64,000 bases of DNA, from positions 73,348,141 through 73,412,140 of the forward strand of contig NC_092806.1 in the NCBI RefSeq assembly GCF_040954645.1, read 5' to 3'. Below, in pieces: positions 1 through 10,342 of the stretch (the stretch's first letter is position 1; every line of letters begins with the position of its first letter). The notes below the pieces were generated by a model. It had not been told where the DNA came from, did no database searches, and saw only the letters and a list, made by a program, of their open reading frames with translations. The position numbers and the translations under genes were made by a program. The DNA is from Diabrotica undecimpunctata (lineage: Eukaryota > Arthropoda > Insecta > Coleoptera > Chrysomelidae).

Positions 1-172
1 TCCCAGATTTACAATAAACTAAGAAACAGTGGAGTTTTTACTCAATGTTCCAGGTAGTTCCTCTGTAGATTTTTCGCTTTCCATCACTATTGCTTTTATA
101 TCTGAATCCATTAAATTTACAGATGAACTGCTTAAAGTGGATGGCTAGAAAAATTTCTGAATTACCAATATT

Positions 173-346
173 TTAAGAGTAATCTTGTTCATCTGAATCG
201 TCCGATTTAAACTCCAAAATATCTTCTTCTAACTCCCAGTCACTTCCAGTATCTTCAAAAGGTTCCTGCACACTATCTTCACCATTCATTATCCGCTGTA
301 TTTCATCGTTTAGTTCCTTTGCTGTTAAAGGTTTTCTTGATGACAT
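173..346 (-). pseudogene. N-terminal part of a piggyBac-like transposase
   Basis: The start is the ATG at 346 (MSSRKPLTAKEL...), chosen because the upstream 25 codons of the open frame are hydrophobic and unlike the rest. The 57 residues are strongly acidic (runs such as DWELEEDILEF and DDSDEQD), as is usual at the N-terminus of piggyBac transposases before the DDE catalytic domain. It ends at a TAA at about 173. A second acidic minus-strand stretch (MDSDIKAIVMESEK...) follows at about 20-110 in another frame, so either an intron or a frameshift separates them. The DDE domain is not in the window. The distance of about 200 bp to the transposon terminus is normal for this family. Confidence 0.5.
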
Positions 347-540
347 AGTGCTACAATTAAATAAATAATAGAGCCTCAAACAATCTAATACATCAATACA
401 GTAATAAAGAAACAAACCCACAAGCCGTTATCAAGACTAAAGAAACAGCTAAATACTGAGGAGTATAATGGGCATATTATGTTACTCGGTTGCACCCGAA
501 CTGCGACGAAAACAGAGGAGCGTTGTCAAATTTACGAGTG

Positions 541-559
541 TCATCCTTTCTAGGGTTAA
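541..559 (-). repeat. piggyBac-type terminal inverted repeat with TTAA target site
   Basis: Minus-strand reading is TTAA followed by CCCTAGAAAGGATGA. This is the transposon end; the partner end is not in the window. Confidence 0.75.
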
Positions 560-1574
560 GTAAATGTTGTTTAATAAATCACGTGACTTTTGTAATGGTT
601 TGTAAACTAATGGAAATTATTTTTAGCAGTTTACCTTAATAAAGCAGCAATCAATGCAATAAACGTCTTTTAGTATATCAATCATATTTTGAACTCGAAT
701 TCCAGAAACCTTTCTTTAACCATTCTATTTAAATCGTTGGTTGTTAATCTTGTAGGAAATTGTAACATGTAACTAACTCTTTATTATTTTTATTGGAAAT
801 TAATTAATTAATTAGTATTTAATAATTAATAATTAATTAATTCTGTTGACATTATTAGGGGAATATTATACTATAATTTCCAATAAATTTATTCTTGGAT
901 AGCTCTGTTAATTCCATATATTGAATTTAATTTTAGTACTAATTTTTAATGGTTATTATTGAATGATAAATTGCATCTTACGGTTAGACAAATTTCATTT
1001 GTAAAAGGACATAAACTTCTTCAAAACACCAATATATTTATATTTATCATAAATGAACAAATATAAGAGTAGGTATTCTCATTTTTTTATTTTACGCAGT
1101 TATTATAGATTTTAATTAAATACATAAAAGCAACCATAAAGATATATCATACGGAAGACAGCGGTTTCCGAGATTTACCTTTATCTTGTTCCGTATGGAA
1201 TTGTGGTTTAAATTATATTTAAAATGCATATTTAACCATTGTATTGTAGAGTGGTCGCAACTGATTTATTTCTGTAATAAAATAAATAAACTTCATCATA
1301 ATGGAATTAGAAGGAAGCTGATGATAAGCTGCGGTACCCAATTTTTAGGACACTTCCCGTGTTTTGGATTTTTTTAGTTTATCTTGCCATTTTTTACTGT
1401 CACTGTATTAATAGTTTCATAAAATATAGATTTCTTAGAAATCTGACCCTACTTTAGAAATGGCACAGTCCAGTTAATTATGATCTAAATATTTGCCTAA
1501 TTATACAACCTACTCACGTGGTCTTAAAGTTTTTAGATATATCACTAATTAGCCTATATAAGGAATACGGAATA
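560..1574. other. AT-rich interval without recognisable gene
   Basis: The stretch is AT-rich, with a run of TTAATTAA-type units at about 798-842. Short open frames at 1186-1377 and before 1575 have no family signature. Nothing else is seen. Confidence 0.5.
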
Positions 1575-1602
1575 CTTGATTTATGTCTTGACATAAATCA
1601 AG
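1575..1602. repeat. 13-bp perfect inverted repeat at LINE 5' junction
   Basis: CTTGATTTATGTC at 1575-1587 is exactly reverse-complemented at 1590-1602 after a TT spacer. The right arm is LINE coding sequence (DINQ region); the left arm is an inverted copy at the truncation point. Confidence 0.8.
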
Positions 1603-2696
1603 ATGTATTCATGTGTTTCATAGATTACAACAAGGCCTTTGATAAAGTGCGGCATGATCACCTAATCAGACTCCTGACAGAAAAGAATTTAGATAAACGA
1701 GACATCTGACTAATAGCAAATATGTACTACAATCAGAAAGCAGTAGTGAGAGTAGAGAATAATACCACTGAAGAAATTGAAATAAAGCGAGGTGTGAGAC
1801 AAGGGTGTATACTGTCACCAACCCTGTTTAATCTCTATTCCGAAGACGTAATGAATAGAACACTCTCTGAGCAATCCGTAGGTATTAAAATAAATGGTGT
1901 TAGATTAAACAATCTGAGATTTGCCGACGACACCGTTCTGATCGCAGAAACACTTGAAGAGCTACAGACATTGGTGAATAAGATAGCAGACTGCAGCGAA
2001 GAATATGGACTATCTTTGAACATAAAGAAAACTAAATTTATGGTAATATCGAAATCAACACAAAATGTCCAAAATTTATATTTACACAATGAAATTATCG
2101 ATCGAGTTAGCAAATACAAATATTTAGGCACTTTTATAAATGAAGACAACGATAGCTCAGCAGAAATCAAAATAAGAATAGAAAAAGCCAGATCCATATT
2201 TACTAAAATGAAGAGAGTGTTCTGCGGAAGAGATTTGAGCCTTGAAATGAAACTTCACCTGATGAGATGTTACGTACTTTCTGTGCTGTTCTACGGAATG
2301 GAGTCATGGACGTTGAAAAAGATTGATACCAAAAAATTAGAGGCATTTGAACTGTGGATGTATCGCAGAATCCTGAGAATATCATGGACCGAGAGAGTCA
2401 CAAATGTCGAGGTCTTGAGAAGAATGAATAAAGAAAAGGAAGTCATATTTACGATCAAAAAACGAAAACTGCAATACTTGGGACACATTACAAGAGGCGA
2501 AAAATATGAACTGCTTCGAATAATTATGCAAGGGAAAATAACAGGAAAAAGGTCCATAGGAAGAAGACGAAACTCCTGGCTAAAGAATCTACGGGAATGG
2601 TATAGCTGTAGCAGCAACGAATTGTTTCGGTCAGCAGTTTCGAAAATACGTATAGCCCTGATGATCGCCAACCTTCGGAACGAAGATGGCACTTGA
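1590..2696 (+). pseudogene. RTE-like LINE, 5'-truncated reverse transcriptase to C-terminus
   Basis: The ORF covers the reverse transcriptase fingers and palm onward: FIDYNKAFDKVRHD (first catalytic Asp block), RGVRQGCILSPTLFN, then FADDTVLIAE with the catalytic FADD. It continues through the thumb (KYLGTFINE) to a C-terminal domain with LWMYRRILRISW and RRRNSWLKNLREW, as in RTE-type endonuclease/reverse transcriptases of insects. One in-frame stop (1707-1709) breaks it; the rest is open to 2696. The endonuclease half is missing (5' truncation). Copies of the same family occur at 37722-40068, 10131-10342 and 43196-43550. It would copy its own RNA at a nicked chromosomal site; this copy is dead. 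Confidence 0.85.
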
Positions 2697-2699
2697 AGA

Positions 2700-2937
2700 A
2701 AAAAAGGAATACGGGCATGTACAACGAATGCCAGAGCACAGGTAGTCAAAAAAATATTGGACTGGAACCCGCCGGGAAGAAGACGGAGAGTAGACCTGAT
2801 ACAAGATGGAAAACATACATAGGAAATGATATGATAGATAGAGGCCTCAGAAAAGGCGACTGGGCAAATATAGTGCTGTAGAGAACGAAAACGGCGAACT
2901 CATAATGGGAAAAAGTCAAAAAAGAAGAAGAAGAATT
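2700..2937 (+). pseudogene. 3' end of a second LINE family fused to the first
   Basis: Across shifting frames one reads YGHVQRMPEHR, then KKILDWNPPGRRRR, then RPDTRWKTYIGNDMIDRGLRKGDW. This is the basic C-terminal tail typical of a related LINE, followed by a GAAGAAGAAGAA 3' tail at about 2924-2936. It has at least two frameshifts and one stop. It joins directly to the end of the preceding LINE, so the two were either co-transcribed/chimeric or inserted next to each other. No duplication could be assigned. Confidence 0.65.
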
Positions 2938-3240
2938 TATTGTATTAGTTTTTGGCATGTTTGAGATTTGAGATATATTAAGCATCCCAATTTAACGAAG
3001 GTACTTTTCTTCTTTCTTAATAGGAGTTTCTCAATGTATTCTAGATAGTTTTTTTGACGATATTTTGAAATATTTTTTGTGCATTTTTTTGATTTTTTTT
3101 TTGTTGGTTGCCTGAAACATAAAAATCTTAATTAGTACAATGTCTATACTATAATATTGAAAAATATATGCAAATATATGACAATATAGAGTTTGTCCAC
3201 TTAAGGCAACTGGGCCCACGCAGTACGTTGCGATTGTCCA
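2938..3240. other. AT-rich spacer
   Basis: Mostly T/A runs; nothing recognised. Confidence 0.4.
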
Positions 3241-3298
3241 CGAGTTTTTGAGCTACGAAGCATCTTCTTTGTGCGTTGTTATTGTTGTTTTTTGTAGT

Positions 3299-3352
3299 GT
3301 TTTCTCTCTGGTGTTTTGTTTTCTCTCTGGTGTGTTTATTGTTTTCTCTCTA
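3299..3352. repeat. Short imperfect tandem repeat (TTTTCTCTCTGGTGT-like)
   Basis: Three imperfect copies of a unit containing TTTTCTCTCT(G/A)G lie in the probable 3' UTR of the neighbouring minus-strand LINE. Confidence 0.6.
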
Positions 3353-3419
3353 GTACGTTTGGTTTTATTCTACTATTTGTTGTTTGGATCTTTTGTGCTT
3401 CCATCTGTGGAAAGCGTCG

Positions 3420-4700
3420 TACCTCATGATCTCTCTCAATATGTGACTTGAGTGGTTCTCTATCTCCGCGAATTTTGTCCTTGCTTTTTACTTCATTATA
3501 TCAGCCACTCTAATTTGTTGCAATTCTCTTAAGAGGAATATTTCTACAATGTATCTCGGTACGTTGACTGCTTCTCTTAGGCTGCTGTTATGTGTCGCTT
3601 GTATTTTCTTTTTTGTTGTGTTGCATATGTGTCCCCATGAGAGAGATGCATATGTTAGTATAGGAAGAATTATACTATTTATTAATCTTATTTTAGTTTT
3701 CACTCTAAGTTTGCTTTTTCTTCCTGCTAGGTCTCTTATTGATGATTTTGCCGTGTTGGCTTTTTGTATCGTAGCGTCTACGTGTTTACTCAACGTTAAG
3801 CCTTTGTCCATGATTACTCTGAGGTATTTCGCTTCTCTTTTCCACTCGATGGGATTGTTTTGCACAGAACAGAAAACAGTCAGTTTTGCATTCTATATCA
3901 TCTAGCGCTGTTTGTAAGTTATTTGCCGCTATGTCTACGTTTCTGTTTGGCCGCTATCGCTGTGTCGTCGGCATAGAGGTTTAGTAATGTACTTGGTGTT
4001 CTACATAGGTATGTCTGCTGTATATATTGTATACAGTAGAGGTGATAGGTGACAGTAGGGTTCCCGAGTTCGGACAGGACGTGTCCTATTCGAACTCTGA
4101 AACTACGATTGCTCAAGTACGAAGAGATTAGTCTTGTCATTGCTCCGCTGTAACCGTATCTTCTCATTTTGTAGATCAGTCCTTTATGCCAGACTCTGTC
4201 GAAAGCTTTGCTTACATCTAGGAAGGCAGCTCCTGTATATTGTTTATTATTAAATCCAGCTGTTATGTACTTTGTTAATCTGAGTACTTGTAGCTCACTG
4301 GAGTGTTCTGATCTGAAACCGAATTGGGCTCCGGGTATTATATCTAATCTGTCTGTTTCAGCTTGGAGTCTGCTGAGTATTACTCTCTCTACAATCTTGC
4401 TGATTGCAGGTAGCAAGCTTATTGGCCTGTAGTTTTGCGGGAATGTGCTCTTTTCCAACTTTGATAACATTATGATATGGGCCTCTTTCCATCTGTTTAG
4501 AAATTTCTTCAATCTTAGCATCGCATTAATTATATTCGCTAAATATACTATGGCTCTCGCTGGTAAGTATTTTAGAGCCCTGTTCGTTATAAAGCTCAAG
4601 TTTCCTTGACCTAGCTCGTGGTGGCTAATTCTCGGAAGGAACATTAATAAACCATTTAAAGTATATTTCACGAATTTGTGACTGTTTTGAATTATTGCCT
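3420..4700 (-). pseudogene. Jockey-like LINE reverse transcriptase with internal deletion
   Basis: Minus-strand reading from about 4700: ITNRALKYLPARAIVYLANI, NYRPISLLPAISKIVERVIL, FGFRSEHSSE, FLDVSKAFDRVWHKGL (catalytic Asp), SYLSNRSFRVRIG, then NLYADDTAIAAK (YADD motif). The block that should hold GVPQGSVLSPLLY is missing, so the palm is internally deleted and the frame shifts after about 3919. The thumb and C-terminal part continues at 3865-3488 (YLRVIMDKGLT, ILPILTYASLSWG), with further LINE-like reading to about 3420. Motif order and spacing are those of Jockey-clade elements. No RNase H domain is seen. The 5' end (ORF1, endonuclease) is truncated. Confidence 0.85.
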
Positions 4701-5395
4701 TGACACTCGACAGCTAACGGTCCACTCTACTTTACAGCATAAAAATGCTGAAATGAAAGTAAATTGTTCTAGTAATAAATATAAAACAAGTAATTTCTAA
4801 AATGAATTAAAAAAATCCTTTTATAATATTTTTTTTAGAGTATTTATAAAAAGTTATTTACAGTAAATCACTATGATAATCTATTTTACGCGAAAATCTT
4901 TATTAATCTAGCAGTTTTACCTTTTTTGCTCAACATTAAAGACACTTCCATCTTAACCAACAAGCCAGATTAGTGTATATCTAGAATTTAATTGGCACGA
5001 TAACATGAATACGAAAATGTTTGTGAAATGGTTGAAACAAAAATTGCTTCCAAGTTTACATGAACTATCTGTTATAGTTTTGGATAATACCATTCCGAAA
5101 TTTTAAATAAGCAACCAACAAATTCCTGGGCAGTATATAAAATAAAAAAATGGTTAACGAATGAAAATATTTAATTTCCTCAGAATTATTTCAAGCAGCA
5201 AAATGTATAAAACAGTCAAATTTTCTTCTATTTTTGCATTAATGTTGTACAAAAAGGGTGTACATATGTGAAATTATAACTATAATTTCAGTAAATGAGG
5301 ACTGTATTACATAGGGCTGGTTCAAATAAATTAGGATATGTGGTAAAAGGTTATACAGATTATAGCAAATTAAGTTTAATATATAGTCTTACCAA
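4701..5395. other. Interval without recognisable gene
   Basis: AT-rich with stops in all frames; no repeat partner found in the window. Confidence 0.4.
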
Positions 5396-5775
5396 TTCTT
5401 CTGCTGCACATACACTCACTCGCGGTATTTAGAGGCTTTCAGTCGCGGTTGTTCTTCATACGGGGAAACTGTCCAGTTACCGGTTTCTGGACACGTCTTT
5501 CGCGGTACTAACACTGAGATCACACGAGATATAGCACATTTGCGTCTGTACACGATTTAAAATAGTACTTGCGGTATTTTCCGCGTAACTATAAGCGAGA
5601 GAGATAATTAGAGTGGAGAAAAAACTTAGAGATTATACGTCTGCCTAGTAGGACTCAGCAGACGAAAGAGAGGACAACTGTTTCTAGCAACAGTCAGCAG
5701 TCAAGAGAGAATGTCCGTTATCATCGAGAGACAACAGGCAAGAGAGTGTGACTTTCTTTGCTATCTTACAACTGT
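5396..5775. other. CpG-richer island of unknown function
   Basis: The base composition is clearly less AT-rich than its surroundings and contains many CpG steps (CTCGCGG, GTCGCGG, TTTCGCGG, TTCCGCGTAA). There is no long ORF. Possibilities are a promoter/5' UTR exon of a host gene or the end of an unrecognised element. No splice donor or core promoter could be assigned with confidence. Confidence 0.3.
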
Positions 5776-6267
5776 CTGTATTTCTAATGGAGTGGGGTTA
5801 AAATGTGAGTAGGAAGGGTTGGAGAACGGGAAATAATTGTAAAATTGTGGTAGAATGGTAGCTAGTAATACAGCGAAAAAATGACATGATTTTTCGCATG
5901 TGAAAAAATTGAACAAATGTGTATATTTCTACAAATCTATGTAGAATGCATTATCAGTTAAAACCGTATTTTTGCTTTTTTTTTGTGAAATAAATAAAGA
6001 AAGTAATGCGAAATATTAAAAAAAATAATAATTAAATACATGTGAAAAGTGGGGGAAATAGTATACGTAACAAAATTGAAAAAGGCAGAGTATTATTAGA
6101 TAAATAAGGAAAGAAGAAAAAGACCTATTGACCCAACATATGAAAATAATATGAAAAGAAAAGAAAACCTGTTAATTACAAAAGTTCAGTAGCTTCTTCC
6201 TTACACCAAGAGAAATATTTATACCAAGTTTCAAGATGAAGACTTTTCCTGTAAGAGTTTTGACTAT
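5776..6267. other. AT-rich interval, no gene seen
   Basis: Stops in all frames; nothing recognised. Confidence 0.4.
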
Positions 6268-6438
6268 CAATCTGCCTACTCCCCTCACTCGTGCTGTACC
6301 AGTATCGTGTTCTGTATAAATACAAGAACCGTCACACGGCACTAAGGTCTCAAACTGCCTTCTGTGCCGTTTCAAGGTTCTTTTATTTATACAGAACACT
6401 ATACTGGTACGTCACAACTGAAGGGAGTAGGCAGATTG
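6268..6438. repeat. Long hairpin: 75-bp inverted repeat arms, 21-base loop
   Basis: Arms at 6268-6342 and 6364-6438 are inverted copies of each other. Both outer ends read CAATCTGCCTACTCCC and both contain GTTCTGTATAAATA; about one base in six differs. RNA from either strand would form a stem of about 75 bp. Confidence 0.9.
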
Positions 6439-6455
6439 AGACCCCGAACTCGAAC

Positions 6456-6530
6456 GGAACCGTATCTCTCTTGATAATGGCTCCAAAGTGGGTGCCGAAA
6501 CGTCGAGTATTTAATTCTCAACGCGGTTCT
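6456..6530 (+). ncRNA. Hammerhead-ribozyme-like motif (variant core)
   Basis: Order on the plus strand: outer helix I GGAACCG, inner helix I CTC (6468-6470), core TTGATAA (6471-6477), one unpaired T, helix II GGCTCC/GGGTGCC, core GAAA (6497-6500), palindromic CGTC, inner helix I GAG (6505-6507), outer helix I CGGTTC (6524-6529). This is the strand order of a type I hammerhead with minimal helix III, as described for Penelope-like elements. The core differs from CUGANGA at positions 3 (U) and 8 (A). Activity is not shown. Confidence 0.4.
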
Positions 6531-6541
6531 TCCCAGGAACT

Positions 6542-7138
6542 TATTCTTGGGTTTAGGTTCAATAAGTAATATTAAATTTGGAACTAGATTTTATTGTCCA
6601 TTGAAATAAACGTTTCGGTAAGAATTCCTTGCCTTTGTCAAGATTTTAAATGTACAAGATTAGGAACAAAAAGTTATTGTAAATATATAAAAAACTTACA
6701 AAAACGTAAATCAGAACACTGACATTAATGAATTGACAGAAAGTAAAAATTGATATCTGATATCTCATGATTTACTGTCATTAGTATATAATTATTTTTA
6801 TATAGGCGTATCGTTGGTGTTTTCGAAAAAGGTAAAGTGGAGATACTTTATGACTTTAAGAGGTTTTTATGGTGTTATATTTAATCTTATTTAAATCAGA
6901 TTGAAATATATTTTATTTAGGTTCTTTTATGTTTTTTCTTATTGATTGCGTTGGTATTTCTCTTTATTTCTATTGACTCGTATATCTCCCTCTTCTACTA
7001 TAACTTTTTGTTCCTAATCTTGTACATTTTAGAATCTTGACAAAGGCAAGGGTTTCCTGCCGAAACGTTGATTTCAATGGACAATAAAATCTAGTTCCAA
7101 ATTTAATATTACTTATTGAACCCAAACCCAAGAAATAC
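6542..7138. mobile_element. Foldback / Penelope-terminal-like inverted repeat pair
   Basis: 139-bp arms at 6542-6680 and 7000-7138 are inverted copies (for example CCTAATCTTGTACATTT in one and its complement in the other). The 319-bp centre is AT-rich with no ORF. Each arm carries a GAAACGTT-containing hammerhead-like segment. Inverted terminal repeats with such motifs recall Penelope-like elements, but no reverse transcriptase is present, so this is a non-autonomous or deleted unit. No target-site duplication was found. Confidence 0.65.
7032..7074 (+). ncRNA. Hammerhead-like motif in right arm of inverted repeat
   Basis: GAATC, core TTGACAA (7037-7043), one unpaired A, helix II GGCAAGG/CCTGCC, GAAA (7062-7065), CGTT, then GATTT pairing with GAATC over five positions. 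The core has U at position 3 and A at position 8, as in the motif at 6456. The inverted arm (minus strand, about 6605-6650) has the same core but weaker helices. Confidence 0.35.
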
Positions 7139-8561
7139 TATTTTTATACTAAATATAGTATGGTTCAAGGAACTCCGCAAAGCTATAATTTATTTCCCTC
7201 AGGTATGATAATTCTTTAAGTTTTAAGATGTCCTCATAAAAAAGTATGAATTATTAGCGATTTTTACTATCAACGCAATATAGGCTTAATTTGGCCCTGT
7301 AACCGCCGAACTATTCTTCTTTCGATAATAATCTACATAATATAAGCAGACATGTCTACAATTACTGTATAACTATTTATAAGCGTGATTAATAATTATT
7401 ATTTAATTACATACAATATGTTAGTACGTTTTGAACAAAAATGTATTTATTTTATCTTTATGAGAACCAGTTTTGCAGTTTCACTAACCGCTACTCACGA
7501 TGTGAGGAGATACTAGACAGGAATCTTGTATTTCGTTATTTTTAACGGATCATCCAAGACTAAATATAGCTGTCCATACATAAATCTACATGTCACTGAC
7601 CTGAGATATCAAGAGGATATTCTTTTTCCATAAGCGGCTTTAAGATTATTTTCCTTTTTAGATGAGATATAAATAAAAGTGAAATATTTAAGAAAAAAAT
7701 AATTTCTAATAAACAGTTTATACTGTTTGTATAGTTTTTACAATTAAAAAGTTGTCCACTGTAAAGATATTTTTTTGTGACTGTTAAGTTACATTTTTCA
7801 AAAAAAGTTTGGCTCTGGAAGTATGGCATTATCAAATCATTATGTTTTAAAGTCTGCTTTTAAAGAGTATGACTTACTACATATAAAATGTTCCTGTTTC
7901 AATTTCCAGTTTAAAAATATTTAAAGACTTCAGATCATTTCAGATTTAATAGAATAATTCTAGGGCGGCAGACTACAGCACATAGATAAAAAAAAAACGA
8001 TTTTTCTTTTTGTACATGCGAATGTCTATATATTTTTTCTCCATCGACTGACTTAAGTCACATAGACTGTAGCACATAAGTCCTACACGTTTATTTCACA
8101 TTAATTTTAAGTAGCGTACTTTTTCAACCTTTCAATCCCTACAAATCTTTAGACGTTATAAAGAACATAAGTTGACTTACGTGAAAAAGTACAACTGATA
8201 TATTCAGTTTTGCTGATTTATAGGAATGACTTAAGTTGTTAGGTACCTCAAGTGCTTGACGTGATCGTCTTACTTGTTAAAGAATATGTATACAGATATT
8301 TAACTTTAGGTACCTACTTAAATGTTTAGTGTACGAAGGAAAAGTAATGTAAACAACAATTATTTTGAGTTTAAATTATATAAATTCAGTTAGTTTTGTT
8401 CTACGATTCTTAAAGAACAGTGATACTTAAAGATATTTTCATTGTAAAGAGCCACAAGAATGAATTCTTATAGAGGAAAAAAACTGGTAAATTTGGTGTT
8501 AAATCAAAAAGCTATTGTCTAAGGTAAGTGTAAAACATTTTTTAAATAAATAGTAGGCAAT
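7139..8561. other. Interval without recognisable gene
   Basis: AT-rich. A near-duplicate phrase GACTACAGCACATA / GACTGTAGCACATA occurs at about 7970 and 8065. A short open frame on the minus strand near 7593-7835 has no family signature. Confidence 0.4.
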
Positions 8562-10016
8562 TTGAAGAGTTTTCGTATAAATGTGTTCCTACATTGGTTT
8601 TTATTGAAGTTTTATTTTTCAGGTCACCGAAATCAGCAACCAACAAGGAGTTGGTTGATCGAGTATTTCATCGAGGATGAACCTTCAACATCATCAGGCC
8701 TTCATGGGAACACGTTTATTCCATCAGATTTGGATTTTTCAAGTGATGATTCCATACAAAATCCACATTATCAAGTTACAGAAATAAAAACAGTACATTC
8801 AAGTTCAAGTGATGAATCGACTTCACGAATCTCTCCGACAGTGTTACCAAAAAAGAGTTTTCGCTTCATTAAACACGAGAAAAACAACGAAAAGAAATCT
8901 GGGTAGGTAATATAAAACTCTTAAAGGAAAAGTTATCGCTGATAGATCCATGAAAGAACTGCTTACATGTCGCATGAAATGCAAGGAGCGTATAACTTTG
9001 GCTAAGAGAGAAGCGATATTCAATTAATATTGGCTAATGGGTACATACCAAAAAAGGTCTGTTTATATGTCATCATTAATAGAGATTGAAGACAACGCGC
9101 AATAGATCCTGAAAAACAGAAATTTCATATGAAGACGTAATTTTGTTGTAATAGATAGACTGCGTCAAGCTATTTGCAGGGAATGTTTAATAAAAACCTT
9201 TGACGAAAGTGATAATTTTATAAAAACCGTGGCACAGAAAAAACGGTCTTCAGTAGGTGGTACAAATATTAATGATATGCGTGGAAGAACTGTACCTAAA
9301 AATAAAATATCCGATGACAAAAAGAAGGAAATAAAAAACCATATTTTGTCTTTTCCGTCGTATGAAAGTCACTACACCAGAAAGAGTACCTCAAAAAAGT
9401 ATTTGCGTTCCCACCCAACAATCACCAAAATATATCAACTATTTTGTGACACATAAATCAAACCCCCTTCACTAAAAATTCACAGCCAAGAATTTAACAA
9501 ATTAGTATACTTGTGATAAGTTTAAAATGCAAATTCAACTTTATCAAGATGAACAAACCAAAACTGAAATAACTTCGCAACATGATAATCATAAAAGGAC
9601 AGCAGGTCAAGCTTACGAATCGAATAAAAAATGACATACAGATGTATCAAAATGATAGTATGTACTTACCGTACAAGTGTATACATTTGATTTACAACAG
9701 TGTTTACCGACTCCATCATTGACTTCTTCTGTAGCTTTTTTGTAAAAGTCAATTGTGGACGTTCAATTCGACTATACATGACAATAAGACCGGAAGAGCA
9801 GTATGTTATGTGTGGTATGAAACTATTACGGCTCGAGGAGCGAATCAGATTGCATCTTATCTCTTTAAACATCTTCAAGCAAACCTACCTAATAAGCTTA
9901 ATATTTTACTCTGATAGACTATGGAGATCAGAATAGAAATTCTTTATAGAATAGAAAGCCATTTAGAAGTTGATACAGATCATGGTATAATAGAAAAGAA
10001 GAAAAAGAAAACAGAA
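8562..10016 (+). pseudogene. Decayed transposase-like gene of a multi-copy insect family
   Basis: Pieces in shifting frames line up in the order I know from a widespread, mostly unnamed insect transposase-like family. An acidic/Ser-rich N-terminus (8624-8900) follows a possible TTTTATTTTTCAG acceptor. Next come a Cys segment, TCRMKCKERITLAKREAIF, then YWLMGTYQKRSVY; then CRECLIKTFDESDNF; the block SYESHYTRKSTSKKYL (9229-9456); CDKFKMQIQLYQDEQT; TFDLQQCLPTP; and ARGANQIASYLFKHLQ (about 9840). Last are YSD...GDQNRNS, probably a catalytic-Asp region, and DHGIIEKKKKKTE. Many stops and frameshifts make it non-functional. The C-terminus is lost. The family match is from memory; a transposase role is inference. 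Confidence 0.55.
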
Positions 10017-10130
10017 ATTTATATTATTTTCCTATATACGCTTAGTTTTTTATATCTTAAAAAGTTTATTTAGCGATTCTAAGTCTTAACCGTCCCTACT
10101 ACTGTAATAAAAAAAATTATTAACCAATAT
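10017..10130. other. AT-rich spacer
   Basis: Nothing recognised. Confidence 0.3.
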
Positions 10131-10342
10131 ATAATTAAGAAGAAGTCTAGTAGCATGAATATATTCTCCATATTATTATATGGCGTTGAAACATGGACGT
10201 TGAAAAATCTGGCCTAGATATATAAATTAGAAGTGTTCGAAAGGTGGTGATACCGTAGAATGTTGTGTATCCTATGGATAGACCGTTTTACAAATGAAGA
10301 AGTGTTGCGAAGAATAAGCAAAGTACACAAAATAATGTAAAC

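Larger units (their letters stand above)
1..559 (-). mobile_element. piggyBac-like transposon, 5' end (continues past window start)
   Basis: The element reads on the minus strand from a TTAA at 556-559. Immediately inside it is a terminal sequence, read on the minus strand as CCCTAGAAAGGATGA, which closely resembles the CCCTAGAAAG end of classical piggyBac elements; TTAA is the known target of that superfamily. About 200 bp further in, an ORF encodes a short acidic N-terminus of the kind seen in piggyBac transposases. The catalytic part and the other end would lie before base 1, so completeness cannot be judged. What is seen: terminus, target site and N-terminal ORF. What is inferred: superfamily assignment. 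Confidence 0.7.

Noticed and set aside
1186..1377. 63-codon open frame
   Set aside because: No domain, no codon bias and AT-rich surroundings; length expected by chance.
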